From Phytophthora quininea (lineage: Eukaryota > Oomycota > Peronosporomycetes > Peronosporales > Peronosporaceae), in the NCBI GenBank assembly GCA_011947345.1, contig JAAVTG010000554.1, positions 558,001 to 622,000 on the forward strand: a stretch of 64,000 bases of DNA, read 5' to 3'. The notes beneath the pieces were generated by a model. That model was not told where the DNA came from and did no database searches. It worked only from the letters and a program-made list of their open reading frames with translations. The position numbers and the translations under genes were made by a program. Every line of letters starts with the position of its first letter. Within the stretch, counting starts at the first letter, position 1. Shown here in pieces: positions 22,540 through 34,700 of the stretch.

Positions 22540-23777
22540 CTGGTGAGCAAGAGCTGGAGCCATTTGACGCGACAATTCGCAGCACAATTCGAACTTTCGA
22601 CGATGGAGATCAAAGTACTGGAAGACACTCGCTGCGAGCTGCTGGATATCCATCGGGATACTCTGCAGCGTAGCCGAGAGGTGAGAGATCTCCGCGTGAC
22701 GCTCGGATTCTCTCAGAAAGCCGAGAACGCCGATCCAGCTTTTGCCACCACGACCGCAGCAGCAACAGAGAAGGCTCCAATTGACTGGAGTGCCGTGTTC
22801 GTCCATCTGCCAGGCCTCAAGCGACTGGATTTGACACTAGCTCCTCTTCAGAGTCGACACTTGCCGGCCCTGATCGAAGCAGCAGCGACGTACTGCTTGC
22901 AGTTGGAAGTGCTGGATCTGCCGAGGAAGGTGAACTTGAAGGAAGTAGCGAAAGGGTCGGTGATCGAGAAAGTGATGAAGACGCTTTTTGCTGCGATGAA
23001 GCAATGGTATGTCAAAGGAAGTTGTGGCGGGTTGAAGTAGCTGACAGTGCCGACAAGGAATGATGCGGATCGTTTCCGTTCGAGCACAGAGTTTGTCGAA
23101 AACGTGACGAGGTTTTGTCCGAACATTGAGTTCCTGGATGGCTGCCAAAGTGTCTTGCGCAGGACTGTTCCTTTGCTGATCCGTGTTTTCGAGGGTTTGG
23201 AGTTTACCCAAAACCGCAGTTGATTAACTTTGATATGCCGGCAAACTTGTTGTGGAATTGATCCGAGTACTTTCGTATGAGTGGTGATAGCACGGCTGTA
23301 ACGTAAGGAAGATGCGGGTACGGACGTCAGGTGCAAGACATTGGCACGGTGTTCAAAGGCTGCCCTGCACGTACGGACCTATCAATCGAGGTTGACCTCT
23401 ACGAATATGGAGAAAATGATTGCGAGGTGTTCGACATTGAAGTGTATGGTGACGCGTTCTGGGAGGCAGTAGCGAGCCACTGTCCCTGTCTTGAGACGAT
23501 CACAATCTGCGGTGGCTCAATCGTTGCTGTGCTCACAGTGACTCCGATACAGAGCTTTACTGATGCCACTCTCCAGAAGATCGTCGATCTGAACCGCTTG
23601 CGCTTTTTCGATAGCGATGTGGCCCTGATGTGCACAGGCCATGGCATTTTCGACTGCTTGGCCATGTTATCGATCAAAACCCCTTCCTCTAGCGGTGGGT
23701 GGATTCTTTCCCTCTGTATTGGAGGCCAACAACATGGAGCCTTTGGCCCACCGTCATTTTACGAGGAATATTTCTAA
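22540..23777 (+). pseudogene. F-box-like leucine-rich family, copy 4, truncated and broken
   Basis: Lacks the F-box-like N-terminus, beginning at VSKSW. An in-frame TAG at 23038-23040 replaces the Gln of GGLKQ. After CPNIEFLDGCQSV a deletion removes the CEERW-type block, the frame shifts through RTVPFADPCF-like DNA with further stops (about 23220-23310), and an open part follows (DIGTVFKGCPARTD ... CTGHGIFDCLA ... FGPPSFYEE) that ends at 23777. The C-terminal third is missing. Confidence 0.75.
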
Positions 23778-25156
23778 GTCTTCGGCGACACCGAGGCTGT
23801 CGAGGATATTACGAGTGAAACCTGACTACGGACAGCGCGCTCAAGATGTAGGTGCCGCATTTGGAGTCTGTCCAGCATTTACAAGTCTCACGATTGGGAA
23901 TGATCTTCGCAGCAGAGGCCGGCTCGACGTAAAATCTTCGACAACGAGCAGGTCGCCTGTGAGGACAAGTGGGTGATCTCGATCGAGACGTGGGAGACGT
24001 TTGTGTCGACTTGTACGAAGCTACATCGGTTCTTCAGGTCGGCGGTTCCTTTTGCTGATCCGTACTTTGAATTGTTTGGTCGGCACCTGAAGCCGCAACT
24101 CACGCGTCTCGATATCTCTGCTAACTTGTTGTGGAAGTGGACCGAGTATTTTCACGCTTGTGAAGATAGAGCGGGGGTGTATGAGAGGCCCGGGTACGGG
24201 TGCCATGCGAATGACCTTGGTGCCATCTTCAAGAGCTGCCCAGCGTTAACCAGCCTTACCGTCGGTGTCGACAAACGTGAACTGAGTGAATACTTCGTCG
24301 ACATCGATGTCTTTGGGGATGCATTTTGGGACTCTGCGATATCTCTGTGTCCTCTGCTCGAGTCGATCAAGATCGACAGCTACTCCACTTACGACACGTT
24401 GGGCGTGAGATCTATCAACACGCTAACAGACGCTACACTGCTGAAGCTGGCCGATCTCAAGTTCCTGAAAACGTTTGAGAGCGAAGCTGCTGTGATGTGC
24501 ACGGGCAATGGCATCTTCGAGTATATGCGCCGGGTGTTGAAATCGCGTGGTGCGACTTCCGACTGGCGCGTGCTCACTCTTCGGGTGGGAGGACACCAAG
24601 ACGGCGACATTGGACCGCCAGCATTTTACATGGAACTGGTCGCACTTCTGACGAGGCTGCAGGCGACAAGTGAGGAAGAACTTGAAGCGATGGGAAGCGG
24701 CCAAAAGTTTCAATTGGTGCTGATCAACCCTTTCAGCACGGACGTGGCCAAGGAATGGAGCGAGGCATATTTGAACAACCACTTAAAGGCACTGCTGGAG
24801 AACGTGAAAAGGTCCACCCGGACCTGAAGACAAATCTCTGCGTGATCGACCATACCGACGATAGTTTCCTCCGCATCGACCGAGCTTCGTTGACCTGGCA
24901 CCCTCGCGACGAAAATCGCAAAACGGCCTGGGATCAGCTGGGGGACAAACTGTTTCTCGATGCCAAGGTTACGGCCTTCCGCGAATTGGCGCTACGACAG
25001 TTTACGCGCGCAATGCAGCAAGATGACGAGGAACCGGACTTTGAGAGGCAGTTCTTGGACTACCTACTGCATGCAGCTGCCTATCACAATAACAGCACCG
25101 ATGAGGATGAGGAAGAGGACGAGGATGAATGGGAGGACTACGAGAGCGATGACTGA
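23778..25156 (+). pseudogene. F-box-like leucine-rich family, copy 5, N-terminally truncated
   Basis: Starts with a displaced block (DYGQRAQDVGAAFGVCPAF) that normally lies later in the protein, then joins CEDKWVISIETWETF, showing rearrangement. From there to RSTRT the frame is open (FADPYFELFGRHLKP, CTGNGIFEYMRRV, FYMELVALLTRL, NPFSTDVAKEWSEAYL). One base is missing near 24815 before VHPDLKTNLCV. The end is strongly acidic (DEDEEEDEDEWEDYESDD) with a stop at 25154-25156. The F-box-like region and the first repeats are absent. Confidence 0.72.
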
Positions 25157-25207
25157 AGAGAGGCGTGATGCGTGGCAGAAAAGTTTAATATGGATCCTCT
25201 TGTCTTC

Positions 25208-27078
25208 TCACGAACTAGCGTCGCCAGCTTCTAAGAGAGCTCGAACAACACGTTGGCGAACTTCCTCGGGACTCATGTTACCAGCATATTCCCCAAAGAC
25301 GGCCGCTAACTGTTCCACTCGATCGATACTTTCATCGCGGTACAGGTATTTGTTTCCTTCCCTGAACGCTACAATTTCACTGTCAACGCCATCCAGATTC
25401 CAACGGAGAAAGACATATTCGATCTGTTTGAAGCTTTGACCGGCTTGTTCATTTACCGTAAAGCGAAATCGCAGTCGTGGGTGCGCCGCTTTCACCTTTT
25501 CGAGCATCGGTTGAAGCTCGTCACGCATATACGCCTCGCTCCATGCGGCGCTCTCAATTGAGAGATACGGGTTCGAGACGCACAGCATAAGCTTTTTCTC
25601 GTTCGTTGCGGATCCAAGTTCCTGCTCGTTTATTTCTGAAAGCCGCTTCAGCAATGTGATCAGTTCGCCATAGAACGAGAGAGGACCGAAGTTACCGTAC
25701 TGCTGCCCTCCCACTTCGAAGCCAGTCGAAAAACAATCGCAAGCGCCTGCTGATGTCTTCCACACGGCGCGTAGATATTCAAATATACCATCGCCCGTGC
25801 ACATTAGAGCTGTACAACTGTGGAACCTGCTTAAATGTTTCAGCTCGGCAATTTTGAGGAGCGTGACATCCGTAAATGTCTTGATAGGTTTCACTTGTTG
25901 AACTTCGTGGCCCGATGCGTTTTCAATACTGATGGACTGGAGCTGGGGGCAAGAGCTCACTACTGACTCCCAAAACTTGTCGCCGTAGACGTTAATATCG
26001 AAGTAAGACTCGTCGTCTTCATATTCGTGAAGGTCCATCAAAATGGTGATGCTCGTCAGCGCGGGGCAGCATTTGAAGACCGCCCCGACGTTTTGTGCAC
26101 CGTGTCCGTGCATGCCCCCTGTCGTAGCTGCTGCGTCTCCAAATTCGAGAAAGTAATCACTCCAGCTCCACAGTATGTTCGCGCAGATGGTGAGGTGCGT
26201 CAACTCCGGCTTCGGATACTCGCCAAACACACGGAAGTAAGGATCGGCGAATGGAAGTGGAGCCCAGTTAAACGCCCGCAGCTTCGTACAAGTTTGGTTG
26301 AATTTTTCCCACGCCTCGACCGAGATCAGCCACTTGTCTTCACATTTTCCGTCCCACAAAACTTTCTCCGCACCGTCCAAATGCGCCACGTTAGGACAGA
26401 ACTTTGTCACCATCTCGATAAACTCCGTGCAAGAACGGCGACGGTCGGACTCATCTTTTGTTGGTACTGTCAACTGTAGAAGCCCTTGGCCCCCTCGAAG
26501 AACCACCTCTCTGTCGCTCGATAGAGCGTTCTCATTACTTTTTGGATAGCTGGGCCTGTGACAGCTTCATCGGAATTTGGTTTCCTCGGTAGAAGCAGCA
26601 CCTGGAGTCGAAGACAATGCTGGGCTGCAGCCTCAAGTATCAGTGGCAATTGACGGCTCTCTAAAGGTACCAATGACAAATCAAGCCTCTTTAGTCTCGT
26701 CAACTGCTCAAATACTGTGTCTCAGCCCACAGCGAGCTCATCTGTACCGTCCGACACCACCGTAAACTCACTGCAGTGAACGTCACCGATGGTCACTCGG
26801 AGATCAATGGTGTCTCTTCCATGGGTTTGTACTTGACGATGGAGCTCTTGTAGCTCGGCATCGGCGCCTGTTTTTAAGATAATCTCCATCTTTTCTCGTC
26901 GAAATTGCACGATCAAGTGCAGCACGATTTGGTGCCAGCGTTTACAGACCAGCGCTAGCTCCTTGAAGTGTTGAGGAGGCCGCGCATGCGGTCTCGGCAT
27001 CAAGTCCGGCATCGCTGCGAATCTCAAGGTCAGTGAAACCAGCGGCAGGGGCAGGGACGAGAGCGAAAGCGGCTCCAT
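25208..27078 (-). pseudogene. F-box-like leucine-rich family, copy 6, one nonsense codon and one frameshift
   Basis: Opposite strand to copy 5 and nearly full length. ATG 27078 opens MEPLSLSSLPLPLVSLTL and the F-box-like part continues to LALVCKRWHQIVLHL. An in-frame TGA at 26722-26724 occupies the Trp position of VDWNTVF. A one-base shift near 26490 lies between RWFFEG and GGQGLLQLTVPTK. The remaining 430 residues are open and well conserved (CPNVAHLDG, FADPYFRVFGEYPK, CTGDGIFEYLRAV, NPYLSIESAAWSEAYM). With one read change at each site it would be intact, so its status is uncertain. Confidence 0.68.
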
Positions 27079-27320
27079 ATCGGTGGTCTCAGCTGGTGAC
27101 GCCTCCTCAAGATCTCTCTCAAGACAAAAAATGGCGAGAAATTCCTGTCAAATTTGAATTTGTATCTTGGCCACCGTGCTGCTAGCTGGCCTCCCCTCCT
27201 CGTGCTTTCGGCGACTACCTGAAGCCCATACTGACGCATTTAAAAACATGTCTTGGAACTGACAGGAACACTTTCGCGGCTGTGGTGGCGCGCCCGTGAC
27301 AAACGACAAGCAAGCCTGGG

Positions 27321-28032
27321 TATAGGAATGGGGCGCACAACCTCGATGCCATGTTCGAGGCGTATCTTGCACTAGCTCACCTACACATCGAAGTCGATCT
27401 ACGTGCGTACGCCGAGGGCAACAGAGGCGTCATCAACCTCGGCGCCTTTGGGGACAAATTTTGGCAGTCGGCAGTCTCGAATTGTCCTGAACTCCAATGG
27501 ATTCGGATCGACAACTGCTCCGGTTTCGAGTTCATGCGCGTGGACCCCATCGAGTCTTTTAACGACACCACACTGCTGAAGTTGGCCGAGCTCAGCTATC
27601 TGCGCTTGTTTGACAGCACCGCCGCGGTGATGTGTACGGCCTACGGCATCTTTGAGTACCTGCGTCACGTGACCAAGACAAGCACTCTGTGGGGCGAATG
27701 GTGCAGGCTTGCTCTTCACATTGGCAGACGTCGGAATGGCATGCCGACGTTCTACGACGAAGTGTTGACGATGCTGGATCGACTCGCTGCGACGGTGAGG
27801 AGGAGCTGGACCAGGAGGTGAGTGGCCAGAAGTTCCGTTCCGCACATCGGTGAGCCGAGCGTGGAATTTCAAGTACATGCGCGAGCTCAAGCCGCGTCTG
27901 AAGAAGGCCAAGGCGCTGTATCTGACGTTGAACGTCAACGCCACCACTACGCAGGACGGCGATCGGTTCCTGCGCTTCGACTGCTTCCTTTTGAGCTGGA
28001 ACCCTCGAGACAACGCCTATGATCTCTTTTGA
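27321..28032 (+). pseudogene. F-box-like leucine-rich family, copy 7, C-terminal fragment
   Basis: Starts abruptly in the block NGAHNLDAMF and keeps DKFWQSAVSNCPELQ, CTAYGIFEYLRHV and FYDEVLTMLDRL. A shift near 27795 follows, then RAWNFKYMRELKPRLKKAKALYL and FLLSWNPRDNAYDLF up to the stop at 28032. Everything N-terminal is missing. It is convergent with nothing and faces the adenylate kinase promoter region at 28033-28246, in which I see only non-coding sequence. Confidence 0.68.
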
Positions 28033-28246
28033 GACGTAGGAAGCGAACGGCTGGTCCCGTACGATATAAAGCGCCATAGTCTGCCGATTCCACATGAAGC
28101 TTTCCGGCGCAAAAAGGCAACAACCGCAAGATAATCAAGTTGAAGCTGGCAAAGTGTTGACTTGTGCTTTTAAATGATAGCAGCATCAAAATACACTTGA
28201 TCTCAGTATGGATCATTGAGAGCGGTCCATAATCCAAGTGACCAGC

Positions 28247-29190
28247 ATGGCGAATAAGACGCTCAAGATCATGTTCCTCGGCGCGCCGGGCGCCGGCAAG
28301 GGCACGTACGCCTCCCGCATCGCGCCCATGCTGCAGATCCCCACCATCTCCACGGGCGACCTGGTGCGCCACGAGATCAAGACGGGCACGCCACTCGGTG
28401 CCCAGATCAAGGTGTGCAGCAACCATCATTTTATTCAGAGGAACGCAAAAACATGCATATTTATCGTAAATATTTTATAATGACAGGAGTACAATAACAG
28501 CGGCGCATTGGTGCCTGACGAGATCATCTTGGACATGGTACGGAGTCTCATAAGGTTATACTTTACAGTGCTCTAACACTGTACGACATTGTAGATGGAG
28601 AAGCGTCTGGCATTAGACGACGCCCAGAGAGGTTTCATCCTGGACGGGTTCCCCGGAACGTCCCGCAGGCTGAAGCTTTCCAGAAGGTGGCGGAGCTGGA
28701 CCTGGTGGTGAACATTGACCTGCCTCAGTGGATCCTCAGTGACAAGATCAGCGGTCGACGGTGAGTGGGGCTGCTTTGATGCAATATTACATAAAGTAGA
28801 ACTTACGAAGAGAGTTTGGTAGGGTGTGCACCAAGTGTGGGAGCGGCTACAATGTGGCCTTCATTAATCAAGGAGAGTACTACATGCCGCCACTGCTGCC
28901 CAAGGTCGAAGGAATCTGCGACGAGTGTGGCACGGCGTCGCTCGTGCAGCGTCCGGACGACTCCCCGAGACGGTCAAGCAACGGTATCGTGCTAAAGTTT
29001 TAGTGGTCAAAAGGTTTAGGAGGGATTGATGAGTTTTCTTTTGCGTAGTTTGGAGGTGTACAACCAGGAGACGGCCCCGCTGATCGACTTCTACACGAAA
29101 GTGGGGTGCTTGAGGACGTTTGATGTGAAGAAGGGCCTTGCGGACCTGGACAAGCTCGTGGATCTCATTAACAAGGAGCTGGAGTTGTAA
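28247..29190 (+). CDS. Adenylate kinase
   Basis: Reversible phosphoryl transfer between ATP and AMP. ATG 28247 opens [22 protein letters not shown] with the P-loop GAPGAGKGT, then the AMP-binding [22 protein letters not shown] region, and a LID domain with four cysteines (CTKCGSGY ... CDECG), so a zinc-type long form. The end contains [12 protein letters not shown] and a short helix. Four introns fit (after GAQIK, after LDM, after SGRR, and 28989-29048 after VKQR). At the CCCC run 28651-28654 one C appears missing, since the frame before reads ILDGFP and the frame after reads [17 protein letters not shown]. Length about 240 residues suits the family. The upstream in-frame GTG at 28238 is not used as start. 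Confidence 0.88.
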
Positions 29191-29369
29191 ACAGTTCTGA
29201 CACAAGTAAGCTGCAGTGGCAAGTGTCATTTACGCAAAATTGTTTGTGGGTTTTTGTCATGGTGTCTGTGGGAAGGATGTGCGCAGTCTCGTGATACGGG
29301 TAATAAAACTTCGACGGAGGTATGTTGCTCTTGCTTGCTCGGAGGGACCTCTTGCTTTTGTTCTGTTGT

Positions 29370-31443
29370 TTAGTTGAGCGAGCTCAGCTGATGGCGAAGC
29401 TGCGCAAGAGCACTGTTTGCGATGCTCAATAGGTGCAGCTCTCGAATTTGACGCAGGTGTTCTCGTGCGGAGAGTCTCTGCTGGTCGGTATTTTGAAGCT
29501 GCTGATCCTGGTTGACTTGGTCAAGCCACGCACTCGCGTTTTCAATTCTCGCGTTCAACATTGACAGATCTCCCGGTGAAACACACACGGCGAGGCTGTT
29601 GTCTTGCACCATGGGTTGCAGCGCAACGATGTACGAGCGCAAGGTATCGAGGTGAGCTGGGGAAGTGGCTGTCAACTTTGAAGGCACACTGTCCGATCCA
29701 GCCATGTGAGAGAGCTGTGCTTTGGCGAGTGCAATATCCTTTGCAGCCAGGCAGGATTCGTCACCAGCAATCTCAACCACAGTGGTGCGCTTATTTGCAA
29801 TGTCTGTCACGGTGACTACCAAGTTGTCTTCCGCGTCCACGTTCAAGGCTAACTCCAATTTCAATACCAGCAAAGAAGATGTGCGACTCACATCAACCAC
29901 CACGCGGCCCAAGCGGTGCTCCGGTGCACTCCGTTCATTCTCGGCAAGAGGATTGGGTTCTGGTTGGGGTTCAACCAGTCCCTCGAGAACGTCAAATGTG
30001 ACCTCGTGTTGGCAGTTCGCATAGTACAGTCCGGTCTGTCGGGCTGGTATTGCTGTGCTTGGTGGCATCAGCACGAGTGTATCTCCACCGGCGCTTCGAA
30101 TCCCCAGTCCTAACGGCGTGGGTTCGTGCAAATGAAGAAGAGCTTCCGTTTGGCTTGCCAATAATGCCGCGCCGATAGCAGCAGTATGTTCGGGTAGTTC
30201 GATGACGCGGCCCTGCTGTGTAGCAAACAGGTCTTCGACGCAAGCACGGATCTTCGGTACACGCATCGAACCCCAGAAACGAGCACCAAGTCGACATTGC
30301 CCACCGCCATCTCCCCAACACCAGTGTGCGCTGGACAGTGTTCACAATTCCTGTCCAGATTTCCGTCCCGCAGACATTCTCGAAATCTGCTCGCGATACA
30401 CTACTGGAGAAGCCTGGCGATACCGCTCCACAAGACTGGTCGCGTTGGGGGTGCATAGGAGGAAGAGCAATGGTAGTTGTCAGAGACTTCGACAGCATCT
30501 TCTTCGCCATGGAACAAGCACATCTCAGTTGTCTCGAGAATATTGGGCTTGTTGACATGGAAACTCCGCCTGATTGCTCAGCTTTACAGTTGAAATGTTC
30601 GACGAGGTGCTCAGTGAGGACTTCTCCTCCGATTTCCAAGTTTCCAGCCATTGCTTTGACCAGGACGTCGATCCCAATCGTGGAGCTTGCGTCGCGGTTC
30701 ACGCGAATTTGAGCTAGAGATACGTCTATGCTCCCACCGCCAAAGTCTACAACCAAAACTGTGCTTTCCGACACGGCTGTATTGCGGTCACTGGCCGCCG
30801 CAAAGGATCCAGCGTTGGCGACTGCGGATGCCGTGGAGGACGCAATAATACGGTCAACACGCAGTCCAGCTATGGTGCATGCGTCCCGAACAGCTCGACG
30901 TTGGGAGCGGTTAAACGGCGCCGGGATGCAAAGTACCGCACCAGCCACAGTTTTCCCAGTAAATGTTTCGGCTCGCTGTTTAATCGTCCACAAGAGCTTG
31001 GCAACAATTTGCTCGGGGTACACGAGGTCGGGAGGGCCATTCGTCACAAAGCCTTCCACCACCGCTTTACCAGTGAGCGTCGACTTTACTGTGAAAGGCC
31101 AACGCGCAAGATCCTTCGGGCTAAGATCGCCAAGCTTCCGACCAAGCAGCATCGTCAAGTCAAAAACCGTGTACGGGTGCCCAGCCTTCGCTAGACGGAC
31201 TGCTTGGCGTCCGACTTCCCATGAATTATCGCCGACTCCCAACGACACGAAGCTCGGCAGCGAACAACAATCTGGCTCAAGCGGGATCAATGCCACGTTG
31301 CCGTCCTCGTCCATAAAGGCAGCTTCGCATTTTGTGCGTCCGAAGTCGATACCAATTGTGCAGCTCGAAGAACCAGCGGAGCTACTCGAGCAAGTGTCTG
31401 AAGCCGACTCGGCGCCACTTCTTTCGTGAGGATTGCCGCTCAT
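29370..31443 (-). CDS. Divergent Hsp70-family protein
   Basis: ATPase-type chaperone or Hsp70-like regulator. After a Ser-rich N-terminus (residues 1-28) comes the phosphate-1 motif TIGIDFGRTKCEAAF, then YTVFDLTMLLGRKL, AVLCIPAPFN, phosphate-2 VLVVDFGGGSIDVSL, LEIGGEVLTEHL and a region matching the adenosine motif (VLVSG ... MRVPKIRACVEDLF). The C-terminal 250 residues show a substrate-domain-like stretch (LGLGIRSAGGDTLVLMPPST) and a helical end. FGRT instead of the usual FGTT, and the poor match of the substrate domain, set it apart from canonical cytosolic Hsp70. Two one-base gaps at CCCC runs (30271-30274 and 30313-30316) interrupt it. No introns needed. Closer assignment (Hsp110 or an atypical clade) is not possible here. 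Confidence 0.82.
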
Positions 31444-31763
31444 CGCTTCAAAAGTTCGAGACTGGCAAAAACTAGCTTCTCATGCTGCTAGTCAAACTCC
31501 ATCAAAGATCGCCAACGGCTGCAACATTATTACTTGCGAAAGATTTCATGAAGGTTTTGTCTCGGACAAACTAAGTTTATCGCTCTCGCTCCCATGATCG
31601 AACGAGAAACAACTTTGTGAGATGATGCGGGTCGTTTTGCTTGGAGTCGACCGAAACGACGAGGAAGTCCGAGCACCCCACTAGTCGATAGACTGGGTTG
31701 CTGGGTGAGGCGCGCTGTCTTGCAGAGACATATCAAGACTTATTTTCTGACAGTCGATCAAGC

Positions 31764-34700
31764 ATGACCTCCGACAATGCCCGTCGTGACCGCGCCGAGG
31801 AGCAGGACTCCGTCAAGGTGTGCGTCCGCATCCGCCCGCTGAGCTCCAAGGAGAAGCAAGAACAGACCAAGAGCTGCATCCGCATCGCCGCGTCGATGGA
31901 CGGCCTGTCCAGCAGCCACGTTAAATCGAGGTCTTCCGAACCCAAACAGCTTATTGTAGGCAAGGACCGAGCCTTCACTTTCGACAACATTCTTGGCGTC
32001 ACCAGCTCGCAATCGGTGAGACCACCTTAGCTCAGGATTCGTCCTTGTTTGCTAAGAACTGACGACGTACTTGCTTGCTTGCTCCATGTAGGAAACTTAC
32101 CGACAGTGTGTGGAGCCTTTAGTCAAGGTTTCTTAGAAGGCTACAACGCCACCGTGCTGGCCTACGGCCAAACTGGCACGGGAAAAACTCACACAATGGC
32201 TGGATCTGGCTTCGACGCTCGTGGCTCATCAAAGAACAGCGACCTGCAGGGCATCATTCCACGTGTGATCAAGGCGGTCTTCAAGAAGCTGAAGGAGATT
32301 GAAAGCAGCGACAACCAAGGTCGAAGCGAGCACACACTGCGCGTCGAGTACGTCGAGATTTACAACGAAGAACTGCGCGATCTGCTCCACCCGGAAACAA
32401 CCTCGAAGCAGTTGGCGATTCGTGAGGACGGTGACGGCAATATTGTCATTGCCGGGGTGAAGTCCGAACTTGCAGAGACGAAGGAGGCAGTTTTCCGGCA
32501 CCTGGTTGTCGGGGGCTCGTCGCGTGCCACTGGAAGCACGCTCATGAACGAGCAATCCAGTCGCTCGCATGCTATCTTCAGTTTGATTCTGGACCAGCGC
32601 GACGTTGGTTCCGGCGCTCGACGGTTCTCAAAGTTCCACCTCGTCGATTTGGCAGGGTCTGAGCGTGCGAAGCGTACCGGAGCTGTGGCAGGTCGCTTCA
32701 AGGAGTCTGTAAGCATTAACCAAGGTCTACTGGCGCTGGGCAATGTAATCAGCGCGCTTGGTGACGACAAGCGGCGAGTTGGAACTGCTGGCAATGGCAG
32801 CAACGCTGGCCACGTCCCATATCGAGATTCTAAGCTGACACGTCTCCTTCAAGACAGCCTCGGCGGAAATTCGCGCACGCTCATGATCGCATGTGTCAGT
32901 CCCGCCGCTGTGAACTTTGAGGAGACACTCAATACACTGAAATACGCGAATCGCGCCAAGAACATCAAGAACAAGCCCATTGTGAACCGCCAAGTGATCA
33001 GCGACGACGAGCGCCAGCGCAATGATGCCGAGATCTCGCGAATGAAGGAGGAAATCGCCAAGCTGCAAAGTCGATTGCAGCAACAGCCTCAGTCAACACC
33101 GCAGTCGTCCCGACCATCTACCTCGGTAGGAACCAAAAGACAGAAGACTAAAGAAAACGATCAAGACCTGGTAGTCGTGAGCCAGGAACTGGCGCAGGCC
33201 ACCAAGTGCATCCACTTGTATGGTGATGCTGTGGAGAGTATCCGAACGTACTCGATGGAGGCTGCCACCATGTTGGTAGCAATGGAGCGAGAGATAAAGT
33301 CCTTGGGACGTCCTGTGCAACAGCGGCTGAACGAGATCGTAAAGCTGCTAAACGCATCTATCCAGACAGCCAACGTGAGTGACACTAGCGCTGCGAAGTT
33401 GATGGCTCGTCGTCAGCTAGACGGAGAAAACAACAGCGGACGTAAGAGTGGCAGTGAAGCGCTGCTAGAAGAAGGAGCGGTTGTTGTTAAGCGACTTCGG
33501 CAGGAGTTGAAGGAAGCGAAGGAGAACTTGACTCGAGACGAGCAGATTTTCGAGATGAAGAACAACGACATGAAGCGACTGCAGGCTCTGCTGGTTGAGG
33601 CCAAGGACAAGAACGAAAAGCTTATCGGACGCGTGCAGGAGCTTGAGTGTGGCGGGTCAAAGCTGTCCAATTCTCGCGGGCCTGGATCTAGCAGCAGTAC
33701 CAAACGCAACCAAGAAATCACCATGCGTGATCTCGACACGCCAGACCGACCTAGAGGCCGATCCCGGACACCTTCTCGTTTGTCGTCGACTCAAATCACC
33801 ATGCGCGACCTCGACACGCCAGATCGAGCGAGAGGACGTTCCAAGACTCCTTCTCGCAGCGCTCGACCGTCGTCGACGCAAATTACGATGCGAGACCTGA
33901 ACACACCAGACGCAACATCGAGGGGTCGGTCAAGAACTCCGTCTCGTAGTGCTGGCCCGTCATCGACTCGGGACTTCGGGACGAGTGACCGGTCGAGAGC
34001 CCGATCAAAGACTCCATCTCGCATCGCACGCCCGTCATCGACTCAAATTACTATGCGCGACCTTGACTCACCAGACACAGCGCCGAGAGGCCGATCAAGA
34101 ACTCCTTCTCGGAGCGCTCGGCCGTCATCGACTCAAATTACCATGCGCGACCTAGAATCTCCAGACACAACATCGAGAGGCCGATCAAGAACTCCGTCTC
34201 GCAGTGCGCGGCCATCATCGACTCCTGTGATCAAGACATCGTCACGAGGACTGTTCTCTGGTCGTAGATCAGGACTGTACGAAGGCAACGAGGACAAGGT
34301 GATCATGGGGCACCCTGAAGATGACGACAACGGAGGCCGTCCGAAAACGAGTAGTGCGATTGGATTCAAGCGACACAGTGATAACAGCGGCGAGATGAGA
34401 ATCGCAGTAGCCTCAGCTCGTCGCGGTTGAAAAGAACCGAGACCATCCTCCAGGTGGAGGACACGATCGCCAAGCTGCAGACGAAGCTCGAGGAGCTACA
34501 GAAGAAGAATGTACGGTGAGGAAGTGCTCTGAATTATCAAGGTGCTAGACGTGCCATGACCTAACCTTTTGCTGGTGTACACAGGAACAATTGCTGGATG
34601 CCCGGGAAGAGTCAAGTAGGCGGTGGGTTCTGGAGCGACAAAACTACGAGCGCCAACTCAGCGAAGCCGAGCACAAGATTGAACTACTAAAGCGAGAGAA

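Noticed and set aside
33709..34220. Regular repeats that could suggest a CRISPR array
   Set aside because: They are in frame, coding, without unique spacers, and lie inside a eukaryotic kinesin gene.
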